Virus record (IMG/VR): IMGVR_UViG_3300020162_001664
Location: 1 to 40,913 of that record
Origin: a virus
DNA length: 40,913 nucleotides
Strand: one strand, 5' to 3'
How positions within the stretch are numbered: position 1 is the first letter of the stretch; every line of letters begins with the position of its first letter. Of the stretch, positions 1 to 7,385 are shown in pieces. A program made the position numbers and the translations under genes. Below the pieces are notes generated by a model that had not been told where the DNA came from, did not search any database, and saw only the letters and a list, made by a program, of their open reading frames with translations.

Positions 1-128
1 AGCTGCTGTCTTAGGAGCTTCTGTCTTAGGAGCTGTTGTCTTAGGAGCTTCAGTTTTAGGAGCTGCTGTCTTAGGAGCTTCTGTCTTAGGAGCTGTTGTT
101 TTAGGAGCTGTTGTCTTAGGAGCTTCTT
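1..128 (-). repeat. 15-bp tandem repeat coding for APKT pentapeptides
   Basis: About eight units of 15 bp are seen on the minus strand, each coding [E/T/A]APKT, and they continue to the window edge. Units differ mainly at the first codon. The Pro/Lys/Ala/Thr content suggests an extended, disordered linker. The array probably changes length easily by slippage or recombination. Confidence 0.9.
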
Positions 129-519
129 TCTTAGGTGATTCAACCTTCTTGGTTGGTTTACTAGCTTTGGCTTTTTTCTCAGCTTCTTTTTCTCTACGAA
201 TAACTCGTTTAGGTTTTGGTTTTCTACGTAAAGTCAGAGCCTTAATAATTTCTTGGTGTTGTCTTTGTTCTTCAGAATCACTCTCTTCTTTTATATTTTG
301 TTCTCTCTCATATTCCAATCTTCTCTCTTCATCAGAATCAACCATCAATTGATATATTGATCCAAGATACTGTGTATTGGACATACTGCCAGAGGTTTCA
401 CTCATGGCAGGCTCAATTTTGTTTGATTTAAATACTGAACTTAATTTCGATAATCCACGGCCGAGACCACCAGTAATTTTACCAGCTGTCTCTTTTAAAC
501 TTTTTGTTATTTCGGCCAT
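1..519 (-). CDS. Partial large structural protein, candidate tail tape measure (N-terminal part)
   Basis: This gene starts at 519 on the minus strand and runs off the left edge, leaving about 173 residues. The start (MAEITKSLKETAGK) lies 3 bases after the stop of the small ORF upstream. Residues 1-35 are Lys/Gly/Ser-rich. Residues 70-125 are strongly charged and probably helical (DSDEERRLEYEREQ). From about residue 130 the chain becomes tandem pentapeptides of the form [E/T/A]APKT. I do not recognise a family from this fragment. Its place directly after the gp26/gp51-like chaperone genes is where contractile and long flexible-tailed phages carry the tape-measure gene, so that role is inferred from position only. 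A different hub or tail protein with a disordered linker is equally possible. Confidence 0.6.
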   Translation of the reverse strand, partial: MAEITKSLKETAGKITGGLGRGLSKLSSVFKSNKIEPAMSETSGSMSNTQYLGSIYQLMVDSDEERRLEYEREQNIKEESDSEEQRQHQEIIKALTLRRKPKPKRVIRREKEAEKKAKASKPTKKVESPKKEAPKTTAPKTTAPKTEAPKTAAPKTEAPKTTAPKTEAPKTAA

Positions 520-522
520 CTA

Positions 523-654
523 TTATTTTCTCATGCGTTCTTTTAATTTCTGATTCTCTTCTTCCAAATATTGAATTAGCATGGCGACATAGATATCTCG
601 TTCCCAAGGTATCATATTCTCAAGTTCAGTAAGACTATACTTATGGTGTTGCAT
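523..654 (-). CDS. Small gp51-position protein, also the predicted C-terminal extension of gp26
   Basis: A 43-residue reading frame starts at ATG 654-652 (MQHHKYSLTELENMIPWERD) and ends at 523, three bases before the next gene. It contains a PWERD/E motif followed by a charged helix (EEENQKLKERMRK). I recall similar short proteins after gene 26 in other T4-like phages, annotated as hypothetical or gp51-like. The open frame continues upstream without a stop into the end of gp26 (CYDDLKNYFKTNFSL precedes the Met), but has no ATG or GTG there. A TTG lies directly before the ATG. The coding-like extension suggests that it is translated mainly by -1 frameshift from gp26, adding 62 residues. Independent initiation at 654 cannot be excluded. 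Confidence 0.65.
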   Translation of the reverse strand: MQHHKYSLTELENMIPWERDIYVAMLIQYLEEENQKLKERMRK

Positions 655-704
655 CAAAGAAAAGTTAGTCTTAAAGTAATTTTTTAAATCATCATAACAA
701 AGTA

Positions 705-1433
705 TTAAACGAAAAAACTTTCGAGTCCCTCCACATCCAACTTATGTGGAAAACCACATTTTGAACATGTGATATCAACCGACTTTCTTAACTTTGGAAT
801 ACTATTGAAAAAGTTTTCCAATTTCTCAAATTGTTCTTGGCTTAATTGTTCGATAAATTCAACCAATTCTTGTGTTGTCTGTTCTTTTGCATAATGAAAC
901 TGTTCACCATCATATATGTGTTCTATAGACTGAGCCAACATGTTGAAGGTAACATCCGTGATGTTGTCAATATCAACCGAGTCTTTTATTAACTTGAATG
1001 GTGGATAACGCATCTTAATAACAATTTTGTCAGTCAATTGAATTTCAGGATCAATATGTTCCTGATATTCAGGCTTAATTTCCATCAAATTAATCTTTAC
1101 TTCCATAACATTGCCGCATGTCTTACCATCTTCGACTTCATTATTGCAACGATATTTTGTTTCTGAAATTTCACCAACAGACTTTGCTCTCAGATGAATA
1201 AAGTAATACTCAACATCAACTATCGAAAGTTCATCGATATCAAAATCTTTGGATAGTGTACACACATCCAAGATTTCTCGTACATTGTGTTGTATGCTGT
1301 GTGCATCACCAGATTCCATCGCCATCAAAAGAGCTTTCTGCTCCTTTACTAGAAACGGTCTGTATTTTATCTTCTTCTTAGAAAGCGGTAATTCCAGTTC
1401 ATAAGTTGGCACTTCAAGTTTTGGTAAAGCCAT
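705..1433 (-). CDS. 26: Baseplate hub / tail assembly protein gp26 family
   Basis: This 242-residue protein begins MALPKLEVPTYELELPLSKK and continues KIKYRPFLVKEQKALLMAME, the typical opening of the T4 gp26 (T4 baseplate protein) family in marine T4-like phages. There is a CNN...CGN pair near residues 97-108 and a CSKCGFPH motif at the C-terminus, so a small metal-binding ribbon is plausible. T4 gp26 is listed as a hub component or assembly factor; T4's protein is about 208 residues. It follows the tube-family gene after 9 bases and precedes a small ORF and a large gene. A slippery heptamer two codons before the stop suggests a longer frameshifted form of about 303 residues, as in lambda G/GT chaperones. 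The family call is firm; the chaperone role is inference. Confidence 0.85.
   Translation of the reverse strand: MALPKLEVPTYELELPLSKKKIKYRPFLVKEQKALLMAMESGDAHSIQHNVREILDVCTLSKDFDIDELSIVDVEYYFIHLRAKSVGEISETKYRCNNEVEDGKTCGNVMEVKINLMEIKPEYQEHIDPEIQLTDKIVIKMRYPPFKLIKDSVDIDNITDVTFNMLAQSIEHIYDGEQFHYAKEQTTQELVEFIEQLSQEQFEKLENFFNSIPKLRKSVDITCSKCGFPHKLDVEGLESFFV
711..717 (-). other. Predicted -1 ribosomal slippery site TTTTTTC at the end of gp26
   Basis: On the minus strand gp26 ends AGT TTT TTC GTT TAA. The heptamer T TTT TTC fits the X XXY YYZ rule in the zero frame. Slipping back one base after TTC gives CGT TTA ATA CTT and enters the 62-codon frame that ends at 523. The site lies two codons before the gp26 stop. 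I did not identify a convincing downstream stimulatory structure by eye. Confidence 0.55.
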
Positions 1434-1442
1434 AATATCTCC

Positions 1443-2117
1443 TTAATTATTTTCAATTTTAACGGTCGACTCCAGTGATTGTGCAATTGAGTTGAAACCT
1501 ATTCCGATGCCGCCAGATGCGCCGCCACCAAGTCCACCTACACTTGTGGCCACCGAGTTCAAACCAGCATCGATCAGTTCCATACCTAATGCTTGCAACG
1601 AATTGTTTTTCCAATAAGTATACGCAAAAGTTACCGACAGTTTATGGTAACCATCTGCGTTCCAATCTAAGTCCAGTTGGTTCATGGAAATAGGGAATGC
1701 ATCATATAAATTCACAGAATACGACAGTTTGTTTCCAACATCATATTGGTTGACTGTGATCGTTGTTGCATAATTTTCTTTATATCTCATATTGTAATTA
1801 AACATTGGATTAATATAGTTTAACCATGCATCAAAAAACACTTTTGATTCCATGTTGTCATCAATTATAAAAGTCAAATCTATGTCAGCATATGTAGTGA
1901 GATATGGATGTTTCTCAACTGGTCCATAAGTTTTTTGTTCAGTTGTTGCAAATGTTCTACCTGGAAGTTGTGCGTTTTCACATCTGTATGTAAGAGCTCT
2001 TGCTGTTGAGATGTACGGAATCAATGTCACTGGTATAGGAATGTTTACATCAAATCTATTTGGTCTGGCCAAATCACCTGAAAAACTTGATTTAAAATCA
2101 CTGATTGATCTAGGCAT
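1443..2117 (-). CDS. Tail tube-fold protein, gp19/gp54 family
   Basis: This 224-residue protein opens MPRSISDFKSSFSGDLARPN followed by RFDVNIPIP. That, and the segment around ENAQLPGRTFATTEQKTYGP with YADIDLTFIIDD, is characteristic of the T4 gp19-like tube family (phage_T4_gp19). Members polymerise into the inner tail tube or, as gp54, initiate it on the baseplate. At 224 residues it is longer than T4 gp19 (163) and shorter than gp54 (320). The last ~35 residues are Gly/Ser-rich (GGLGGGASGGIGIG). Its partner gp48, the tube cap, is encoded divergently 1.2 kb away, so the initiator role of gp54 is favoured over the bulk tube subunit. The start directly abuts the preceding stop at 2118. Confidence 0.75.
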   Translation of the reverse strand: MPRSISDFKSSFSGDLARPNRFDVNIPIPVTLIPYISTARALTYRCENAQLPGRTFATTEQKTYGPVEKHPYLTTYADIDLTFIIDDNMESKVFFDAWLNYINPMFNYNMRYKENYATTITVNQYDVGNKLSYSVNLYDAFPISMNQLDLDWNADGYHKLSVTFAYTYWKNNSLQALGMELIDAGLNSVATSVGGLGGGASGGIGIGFNSIAQSLESTVKIENN

Positions 2118-2735
2118 TTAATTGTTCCTTATTTCTTCTAGTGAATCTTTCCAGACTTCTTTTGGTTGTGCTTTTTTGAACTGGTGTACTGGCAAATATG
2201 TTGCAACATCCCATTCTTCTGGTTCAACAGCAAGAATCCTGGATTTTATGTGACTGTACAGGTACTTCTTCAGGCAAGGTCTAAACTCTTTTAGTCTAGA
2301 TGACGCATCCAACATAGGATAAGTCACCCTGACTCGTTTAATTTCATCCTCGTCATTATATAAAGCAAAACTCAACAACTTCTTTAGGAAGATTACACGG
2401 TATCTAAGTGGTAAGTAATGTATGTTTAAACCAATGAATCCATCAGATTGCCGTTTTAGTGGTATCACCAAAGGGAATCTATCATAGTAAGGCAAGTCAT
2501 CTTTGGTTTTAGGATCATACACAAAGTAATACATACCACCCATCAAGAATTTTTGTCTATCGGCCGGTCTTGTCCATCTTTCCTTTTCTTTTGTGATAGG
2601 AACAGACAATCGACCTGGATTTCTCAGGCCTGCAATTTTTTGCATCAACCATTTCAAAGACTGGCTGCTCATCGTTGGATGTTCAGCTGCGATCTTCTGT
2701 TCGGTCAGTGTGGTTAGTATGGATTTTGTTATCAT
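2118..2735 (-). CDS. Conserved T4-like phage protein of unknown role, between gp4 and the tube gene
   Basis: This 205-residue basic protein carries a conserved-looking core: MGGMYYFVYDPKTKDDLPYY, then FPLVIPLKR, DGFIGLNIHYLPLRYRVIF, and a Lys/Arg-rich C-terminal half. I have a memory of this core in many T4-like phages of aquatic bacteria, usually as a hypothetical protein, but cannot assign a function. In T4, gene 4 is flanked by gene 2 (DNA end protector), with gene 3 (tail completion) just beyond, so a virion-completion or DNA-end role is conceivable. I see no motif that proves it. There is no signal peptide and no membrane segment. The gene starts 11 bases after gp4 and its stop abuts the next start, so it is clearly translated in the same operon. 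Confidence 0.75.
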   Translation of the reverse strand: MITKSILTTLTEQKIAAEHPTMSSQSLKWLMQKIAGLRNPGRLSVPITKEKERWTRPADRQKFLMGGMYYFVYDPKTKDDLPYYDRFPLVIPLKRQSDGFIGLNIHYLPLRYRVIFLKKLLSFALYNDEDEIKRVRVTYPMLDASSRLKEFRPCLKKYLYSHIKSRILAVEPEEWDVATYLPVHQFKKAQPKEVWKDSLEEIRNN

Positions 2736-2746
2736 TGGATATTTAG

Positions 2747-3181
2747 TTACAGTCCAAGGTCATCTTCTGTAATAATCTGGAAGGCCCAGCCCCTATCTTG
2801 ACAATATTCATTAGCTGCTTTCCATTTAGCACTGTTAACACCCCATGTAGTGACTTCATTTATGTACTGTTTAGTGACACGCTTTTGTTTTTTAGGTTCC
2901 TGTGTCTGTTTTTTAGGTTTAACCTCAATCATCAATGTCTTTAGTTTACCCTCTTTGGTGCGTACTTTGACTAAGAAATCTGGATAATAACGATGAAACT
3001 TATTATCCACTGGAGATTTGTAAGGAACTATCAACTCTTCTGATGCCCACGATATGATATTTGGATTTTTATCGAGCCAGTGCATCACTCTACACTCCCA
3101 ACTCGAGCGATATATGATATTTTTGTGGTCACCCATGTATTTTTGTGGGTTTGTTGGTTTAAATGTGCCGGAATATGCCAT
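2747..3181 (-). CDS. 4: Head completion protein gp4 (gp50-type nuclease fold)
   Basis: This 144-residue protein matches the T4 gp4 family: MAYSGTFKPTNPQKYMGDHK, then IIYRSSWE, SEELIVPYKSPVDNK, YYPDFLVKV, MIEVKPKKQT and a C-terminal WKAANEYCQDRGWAF. The YPDF...IEVKPKK pattern (D about 78, E and K about 98-100) resembles the PD-(D/E)xK nuclease core seen in this family. In T4 gp4 acts after DNA packaging to finish heads so that tails can join. It is the first gene of the leftward operon, transcribed away from gp48 across a 131-base divergent gap. T4 gp4 is about 150 residues, so it is full length. A start further upstream (3294) would be in another frame and is not supported. Confidence 0.93.
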   Translation of the reverse strand: MAYSGTFKPTNPQKYMGDHKNIIYRSSWECRVMHWLDKNPNIISWASEELIVPYKSPVDNKFHRYYPDFLVKVRTKEGKLKTLMIEVKPKKQTQEPKKQKRVTKQYINEVTTWGVNSAKWKAANEYCQDRGWAFQIITEDDLGL

Positions 3182-3272
3182 AGTTCATAAATAATTGTGT
3201 ATATACCAATCCGACGCCGGTGTGGAACGTCAGTTATGAATATATATGCGATTTCTTTTTGTGGATATGATA

Positions 3273-3280
3273 CATAAATA
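3273..3280 (+). promoter_or_regulatory. Late-promoter-like CATAAATA before gp48
   Basis: CATAAATA matches the T4-type late -10 element TATAAATA at seven of eight positions. It lies 33 bases before the gp48 ATG, leaving room for a short leader. A second plus-oriented CATAAATA is at 3186-3193. The site heads the rightward baseplate operon in the divergent gap. For the leftward operon the minus strand has TATAAAAT (3282-3289), a weaker candidate. Confidence 0.5.
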
Positions 3281-3312
3281 GATTTTATACACACTCTTTT
3301 CTAAGAAAAACA

Positions 3313-4311
3313 ATGGCACTCATCACAATACCAACATCTATAGGTGGTTTAAACATTCCCGCAGGAATATTTGGCGGACCTTTGGGGTCACTATATCGAA
3401 AAGGTGGACTGGAATATGTACAATATCCGAGAGATTTGGGTAGTGCAACAAAGTCACACTCGATTTTGTTTACGATAGAAGAGATACAAGAAACAAAATT
3501 TCAGGACGTTTTAAATAAGATTGAATCTTTGTTCAAATCCAAGTCTGATCCAATTCCTGAAGGTGCAGCCACAGTTGATGAACAAAATGCAATAAATGAG
3601 GCCTTGGCTGACCAACGAGCTGGCACCACAGATAGAAGCTTTGTACAGAGTGCTGGTGATATGCTGAACTCCGGTTTAAATTCTCTTGGTGAATCCGTAA
3701 AAGAATTTAATAGTAGAAAAGGTGTACCAGTAGGTTATATTGCGCTCTATATGCCGGAAAATTTTAACATCACATCAAATATGTCATATGATGACACTAC
3801 AACAATAGCCTCGGCAGCTGGTGCATTACCATTAATTGGTAGTGTAGTTAGTAAAGTAACTGACAAACTTCAGAATAATGACGCTGCTAAACTTGCTTTA
3901 AACAGAGCCGGTTATGTTTTTAATCCACAAAAACAAATGTTGTTTCAGGGTATTGAGTTTAGAGAATTCAATCTATCTTTCACTTTCACACCATATTCAC
4001 AAAGGGAAGCGGAAGATGTTAAGAAAATTATCAAAATGTTTAGGATGTGGTCGGCACCAAAAACATCTTCGGCTGGAGCTGGTATGTTCTTTGTTCCGCC
4101 TGCGTTATTTGGTGTGGAATTTCAGTTTCAAGGTAAACTAAATCCAAATTTACCAAAGTTAGAAAGATGTGTTGTAGAATCGGTTGATGTTAATTATGCA
4201 CCAAACGGATGGGCTGCACACAGTGATGGTGCACCGATACAAACGACTATGGCAATTCAATTGAAGGAAATCGTACTGATTGACCGTGCAAAAGTGAATG
4301 CTGGATACTAA
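3313..4311 (+). CDS. 48: Baseplate tail tube cap gp48
   Basis: This 332-residue protein belongs to the T4 gp48 tail-cap family, the ring that joins the hub to the first tube layer. Recognisable parts are the N-terminus (IPAGIFGGPLGSLYRKGGLE, YPRDLG), the central GVPVGYIALYMPENF at about 138-152, and the C-terminal half FREFNLSFTFTPYSQREAED followed by MFRMWSAP, FFVPPALFGVEFQ and VDVNYAPNGWAAHSDGAP. The C-terminal half is the tube-like beta fold. T4 gp48 is 364 residues, so it is full length. It is the first rightward gene, opposite gp4, and its end overlaps or nearly touches gp53. The leader has no strong Shine-Dalgarno sequence (only CTAAGAAAA). Confidence 0.92.
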   Translation: MALITIPTSIGGLNIPAGIFGGPLGSLYRKGGLEYVQYPRDLGSATKSHSILFTIEEIQETKFQDVLNKIESLFKSKSDPIPEGAATVDEQNAINEALADQRAGTTDRSFVQSAGDMLNSGLNSLGESVKEFNSRKGVPVGYIALYMPENFNITSNMSYDDTTTIASAAGALPLIGSVVSKVTDKLQNNDAAKLALNRAGYVFNPQKQMLFQGIEFREFNLSFTFTPYSQREAEDVKKIIKMFRMWSAPKTSSAGAGMFFVPPALFGVEFQFQGKLNPNLPKLERCVVESVDVNYAPNGWAAHSDGAPIQTTMAIQLKEIVLIDRAKVNAGY

Positions 4312-4312
4312 A

Positions 4313-4933
4313 ATGCAATACTTTAATTCTTTACCTAAAGTTCAATATACCAATAAAAATGGTGTATCTACAGTGTACACCAACTTATTGGCTAGAGCAA
4401 GCATAATTCCAAGTCTGTTGAACAATACATTAAATTTTTATGATTATGACATACAAGACGGTGACACACCGGAAATTGTAGCATACAAATATTATGGTGA
4501 TTCTTATAGATATTGGGTGGTACTATATGTGAATCAAATAAATGATGCACAATGGGATTGGCCATTAAATGATAGAAATTTTCGTGAGTATATGAATGAA
4601 AAATATGCCGGTAATACCGCGGAGAATGTTCACCATTATGAAAAGACTATTACACAAACAAATAGAACATCTGGTACAGACTACGATATAAAAACCACAA
4701 CAAATAGCTTTTCGATTACAGAAGAAGAATACACCGAACTGCAAAATGCAGGTGGAATAGAAACAAATACATATGTTCTGCCAACCGGTTCAGTTGATGT
4801 TACAATAGAATCAAGAATAGTTACAAATTATACATATGAGCTTGAACTGAATGAAGCTAAAAGAAGTATAAAATTGTTAAACAAAGCATTTATTGACCAA
4901 TTTGAAAAAGATTTTATGGATTTAATGAAATAA
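4313..4933 (+). CDS. 53: Baseplate wedge protein gp53
   Basis: The gp53 wedge subunit sits at the joint between hub and wedges. Signature: FYDYDIQDGDTPEIVAYKYY, YWVVLYVNQINDAQWDWPLN, the LysM-like domain of gp53 (about residues 35-85), then FREYMNEKYAG and a helical C-terminus (LNEAKRSIKLLNKAFIDQFE). I prefer ATG 4313, giving MQYFNSLPKVQY (206 residues), because related phage gp53 proteins begin MxYFxxFPK. An in-frame ATG at 4298 would add MLDTK and overlap gp48 by 14 bases. Length fits T4 gp53 (196). Confidence 0.9.
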   Translation: MQYFNSLPKVQYTNKNGVSTVYTNLLARASIIPSLLNNTLNFYDYDIQDGDTPEIVAYKYYGDSYRYWVVLYVNQINDAQWDWPLNDRNFREYMNEKYAGNTAENVHHYEKTITQTNRTSGTDYDIKTTTNSFSITEEEYTELQNAGGIETNTYVLPTGSVDVTIESRIVTNYTYELELNEAKRSIKLLNKAFIDQFEKDFMDLMK

Positions 4934-4934
4934 T

Positions 4935-6296
4935 ATGGAAGATACAGATGCACCAAATGGTGGTTTTTATTATCCACAAGATTTTAGTTTAGAAGCTGTA
5001 GACATAACTACAGATTCCGGAAATGTATATAAATTAAAATATCTTGTTGTTGAATTGTCTTTCTTTGAAGACATATACGCTTTTGCGTGTTCGGGCAATG
5101 TGGTGTTGCGTGATGCTGTTGGTTTAATTGAAAAACTTAAATTGGATGGTTCCGAAATAATTGAAATTACTTATGGTAAATCAAGCTCACAAAAAAAATC
5201 TGAAAAGAATTCTAGAAAATATAGACTGTATAAGATTGGTAACAGAAAGCCGTTAGGCAATAAAACAACAGAATTTTTCACAATGTATTTCTGTTCAGAA
5301 GAATTGTTTTTATCTGAACAAATAAAAATATCCAAATCTTTTAAGGGCCAAACGATATCTAAAATTGTTGATAGTATATTATTAGATACTAACAACGGTC
5401 TAAAAGTAAACAAATCAAAAATACAAAAAATTGAAAATACTTATGGTGTTTATGATTTCGTTATACCAAAATTAAAACCATTTGAAGCTATTAGTTGGTT
5501 ATCTACATATGCTAGGCCAGAACGCCGAAGCGGTGCAGATTCAGGTGCAGACATGTTGTTTTATGAAACTAATGATGGATTTTATTTCCAGTCATTACAA
5601 TCTATGTTTACTGCGGCACCATATGCAACTTACAAATACCAACCATCCGATTTAGATTTCAAAAATAGTTACGAGAATAATTTTAATATTATAGACTATG
5701 AATTTATCAAAACTTATGACACACTTGATGCAACAGCTTCTGGTATATACGCAAACAGATTGATAAGTATTGATCCTTTGTTGAGAAAAAAAACTATTAC
5801 CGATTTCAATAAAGACAAATTGACTGGTTACTCAAACTCTGGATCACCAAGTAATAGGTTTGGTAAAAAATTAACAGATATGTATGATAGTTCGTTAAAA
5901 CTTGCGTTTAGTAATTCCAATCAAATTAACAGGCCATATATAAAGCAAGGCGAAAGTCAAGTCGGAAAAGATATTTTTATAGAAACTTCTGTGCCAAATA
6001 GGTCAGCACAAATTGCTTTGTCTAACTACACAGTGATGAAAGCAATAATACCTGGTGATAGTACCATAACAGCAGGAAGAACTGTTAATATTTTACTTTA
6101 CTCATTACAATTTGGTGGCGATGCAGAGAATGCAACCCGAGCGCTCGATACATATTTTTCTGGCATATATTTGGTGACAGCTGTTCGACACATCATACAA
6201 ACACAAGGTGTATATCAAACAGTTTTGGAATTGGCAAAAGAAAGTTTGAAATCTAGTTATGATACACAGGGAAATTCAGGAAGATTAAATGAATAA
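4935..6296 (+). CDS. Baseplate hub protein, gp27-like
   Basis: This 453-residue protein begins MEDTDAPNGGFYYPQDFSLE, with beta-rich segments (YLVVELSFFEDIYAFACSGN, FFTMYFCSEE) and the motif FKGQTISKIVDSIL at about 133-146. Then come IPKLKPFEAISWLSTYARP at about 178-196 and a C-terminal beta domain (AIIPGDSTITAGRTVNI, YFSGIYLVTAVRHIIQ). This is the pattern of the gp27/VgrG-N type hub of T4-like phages: two tube-like barrels with an SxxI helix and a PF.AI.WLS segment. The hub trimer would hold the spike coded just downstream. Position between gp53 and the gp5 OB gene supports it. T4 gp27 is 391 residues. Assignment is by pattern and position, not by close identity. Confidence 0.75.
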   Translation: MEDTDAPNGGFYYPQDFSLEAVDITTDSGNVYKLKYLVVELSFFEDIYAFACSGNVVLRDAVGLIEKLKLDGSEIIEITYGKSSSQKKSEKNSRKYRLYKIGNRKPLGNKTTEFFTMYFCSEELFLSEQIKISKSFKGQTISKIVDSILLDTNNGLKVNKSKIQKIENTYGVYDFVIPKLKPFEAISWLSTYARPERRSGADSGADMLFYETNDGFYFQSLQSMFTAAPYATYKYQPSDLDFKNSYENNFNIIDYEFIKTYDTLDATASGIYANRLISIDPLLRKKTITDFNKDKLTGYSNSGSPSNRFGKKLTDMYDSSLKLAFSNSNQINRPYIKQGESQVGKDIFIETSVPNRSAQIALSNYTVMKAIIPGDSTITAGRTVNILLYSLQFGGDAENATRALDTYFSGIYLVTAVRHIIQTQGVYQTVLELAKESLKSSYDTQGNSGRLNE

Positions 6297-6582
6297 TTTT
6301 ATTGGTAAAGATGGATTTATTTGGTGGGTTGGCGTTGTTGAAGACAGAGCAGACACACTGGCTTTAGGTAGGTGTAAGGTCCGCATATTCGGTTGGCATA
6401 CAGACAATGTTATGGATTTACCGACTGGTGATTTACCTTGGGCTCTACCAATATATCCAATAAATAATTCAAAATCGTTTTCAGCACCAAGAATTGGTGA
6501 CTGGATAGTTGGTTTCTTTATGGATGGAGAATCCGCACAAGCACCTGTTATGATGGGTGTTCTACCTGGAATACAAGCATAA
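6289..6582 (+). CDS. gp5 N-terminal OB-domain protein (spike base)
   Basis: A 97-residue protein equivalent to the OB-fold domain of T4 gp5 only. Visible pattern: WWVGVVEDRADTLALGRCKV, FGWHTD, LPWALPIYP, IGDWIVGFFMDGESAQAPVM, MGVLPGI. In T4 this domain binds the gp27 trimer and is followed in the same chain by the lysozyme and the needle. Here the reading frame stops right after the OB fold, and the needle is in a separate gene at 7386. The start overlaps the hub gene by 8 bases, and the stop overlaps the next ATG (TAATG), so expression is translationally coupled. Confidence 0.85.
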   Translation: MNNFIGKDGFIWWVGVVEDRADTLALGRCKVRIFGWHTDNVMDLPTGDLPWALPIYPINNSKSFSAPRIGDWIVGFFMDGESAQAPVMMGVLPGIQA

Positions 6583-7382
6583 TGGCAACACATAGTTTAC
6601 CTCGGACTAGTAATCAAAATCTGAGACCATTATTTACTAATGATGGTCCAACATCTGGCAATCCAACAATACCAGCATTAGCTCGAGGCGTTCTTGCAGA
6701 CACGATGATTGCGTTTTCAAATAAAAACCTATCTCATGTTTGTGATTTTGTTGATGAGATGCGTAAAAATGTTGAATTGAAAAAGTTTCTTAAAGCTGTT
6801 GCGGATAAATTAAGAGAAGGTATACGTAAAATTATGGCGGCTTTAGGAGTAAGTGATCTTTCTGGTATGCTCGCTAAATATGTGGATCAACTGAAAACAG
6901 CAACCAGATGGTTGAAGCGTGTGCAAAAAGAAATATTGCAACCAATTTTAGATTTTCAAAAATATGTACTAGCTTATATCACAAACATACGTGCAATAAT
7001 TCAATGGATTCTTGGACTACCTGCAAAATTTTTGGCTGTATTAAAAGACTGTTTGAGTAGATTACTAATATTAGTAAAAAATGTGTTTAGTGATTTTTTT
7101 GAAGTGTTGTTTGATGGTGTTGATACGGGTTTAGGTGATGCGATTAGTGCAGCTAAAGAATTTGCTGAAGAAGCTTACCGAACTGTTAATCTGACTGCAC
7201 AAATTGCGGTTGGCGCTGTTACTATTGTTAGTGCAGTTACAGTTGGTCTTTTAAATCCTGTAAGTGAAGCTGAGTTAATAGACGCAAACAGAACAATTGA
7301 TACATATGCAAGTACACTACCAACCGCAGAAAGTGTTGCTGCATCTACAGCACCAGAAGATCAAAAGAAATCGGCACCTTAA
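6582..7382 (+). CDS. Helical protein of unknown role, between the two gp5 parts
   Basis: A 266-residue protein that I cannot assign. The opening (NDGPTSGNPTIPALARGVLA) looks flexible. Residues 45-180 are predicted by eye as long amphipathic helices (FVDEMRKNVELKKFLKAVAD, RWLKRVQKEILQPILDF, FLAVLKDCLSRLLILVKNVF), followed by an Ala/Val-rich stretch near 200-225 (IAVGAVTIVSAVTVGLLNP) that could be a membrane or buried segment. The C-terminus is Ala/Glu/Pro-rich. No lysozyme catalytic pattern is visible. Sitting exactly where T4 gp5 has its lysozyme domain, it may be a hub-associated, membrane-active or ejected protein; that is inference from position and composition. Confidence 0.7.
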   Translation: MATHSLPRTSNQNLRPLFTNDGPTSGNPTIPALARGVLADTMIAFSNKNLSHVCDFVDEMRKNVELKKFLKAVADKLREGIRKIMAALGVSDLSGMLAKYVDQLKTATRWLKRVQKEILQPILDFQKYVLAYITNIRAIIQWILGLPAKFLAVLKDCLSRLLILVKNVFSDFFEVLFDGVDTGLGDAISAAKEFAEEAYRTVNLTAQIAVGAVTIVSAVTVGLLNPVSEAELIDANRTIDTYASTLPTAESVAASTAPEDQKKSAP

Positions 7383-7385
7383 AAT

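Noticed and set aside
3085-3294. 69-codon minus-strand frame overlapping the gp4 start
   Set aside because: It overlaps the start of gp4 in another frame, has no recognisable sequence, and spans the divergent promoter region.
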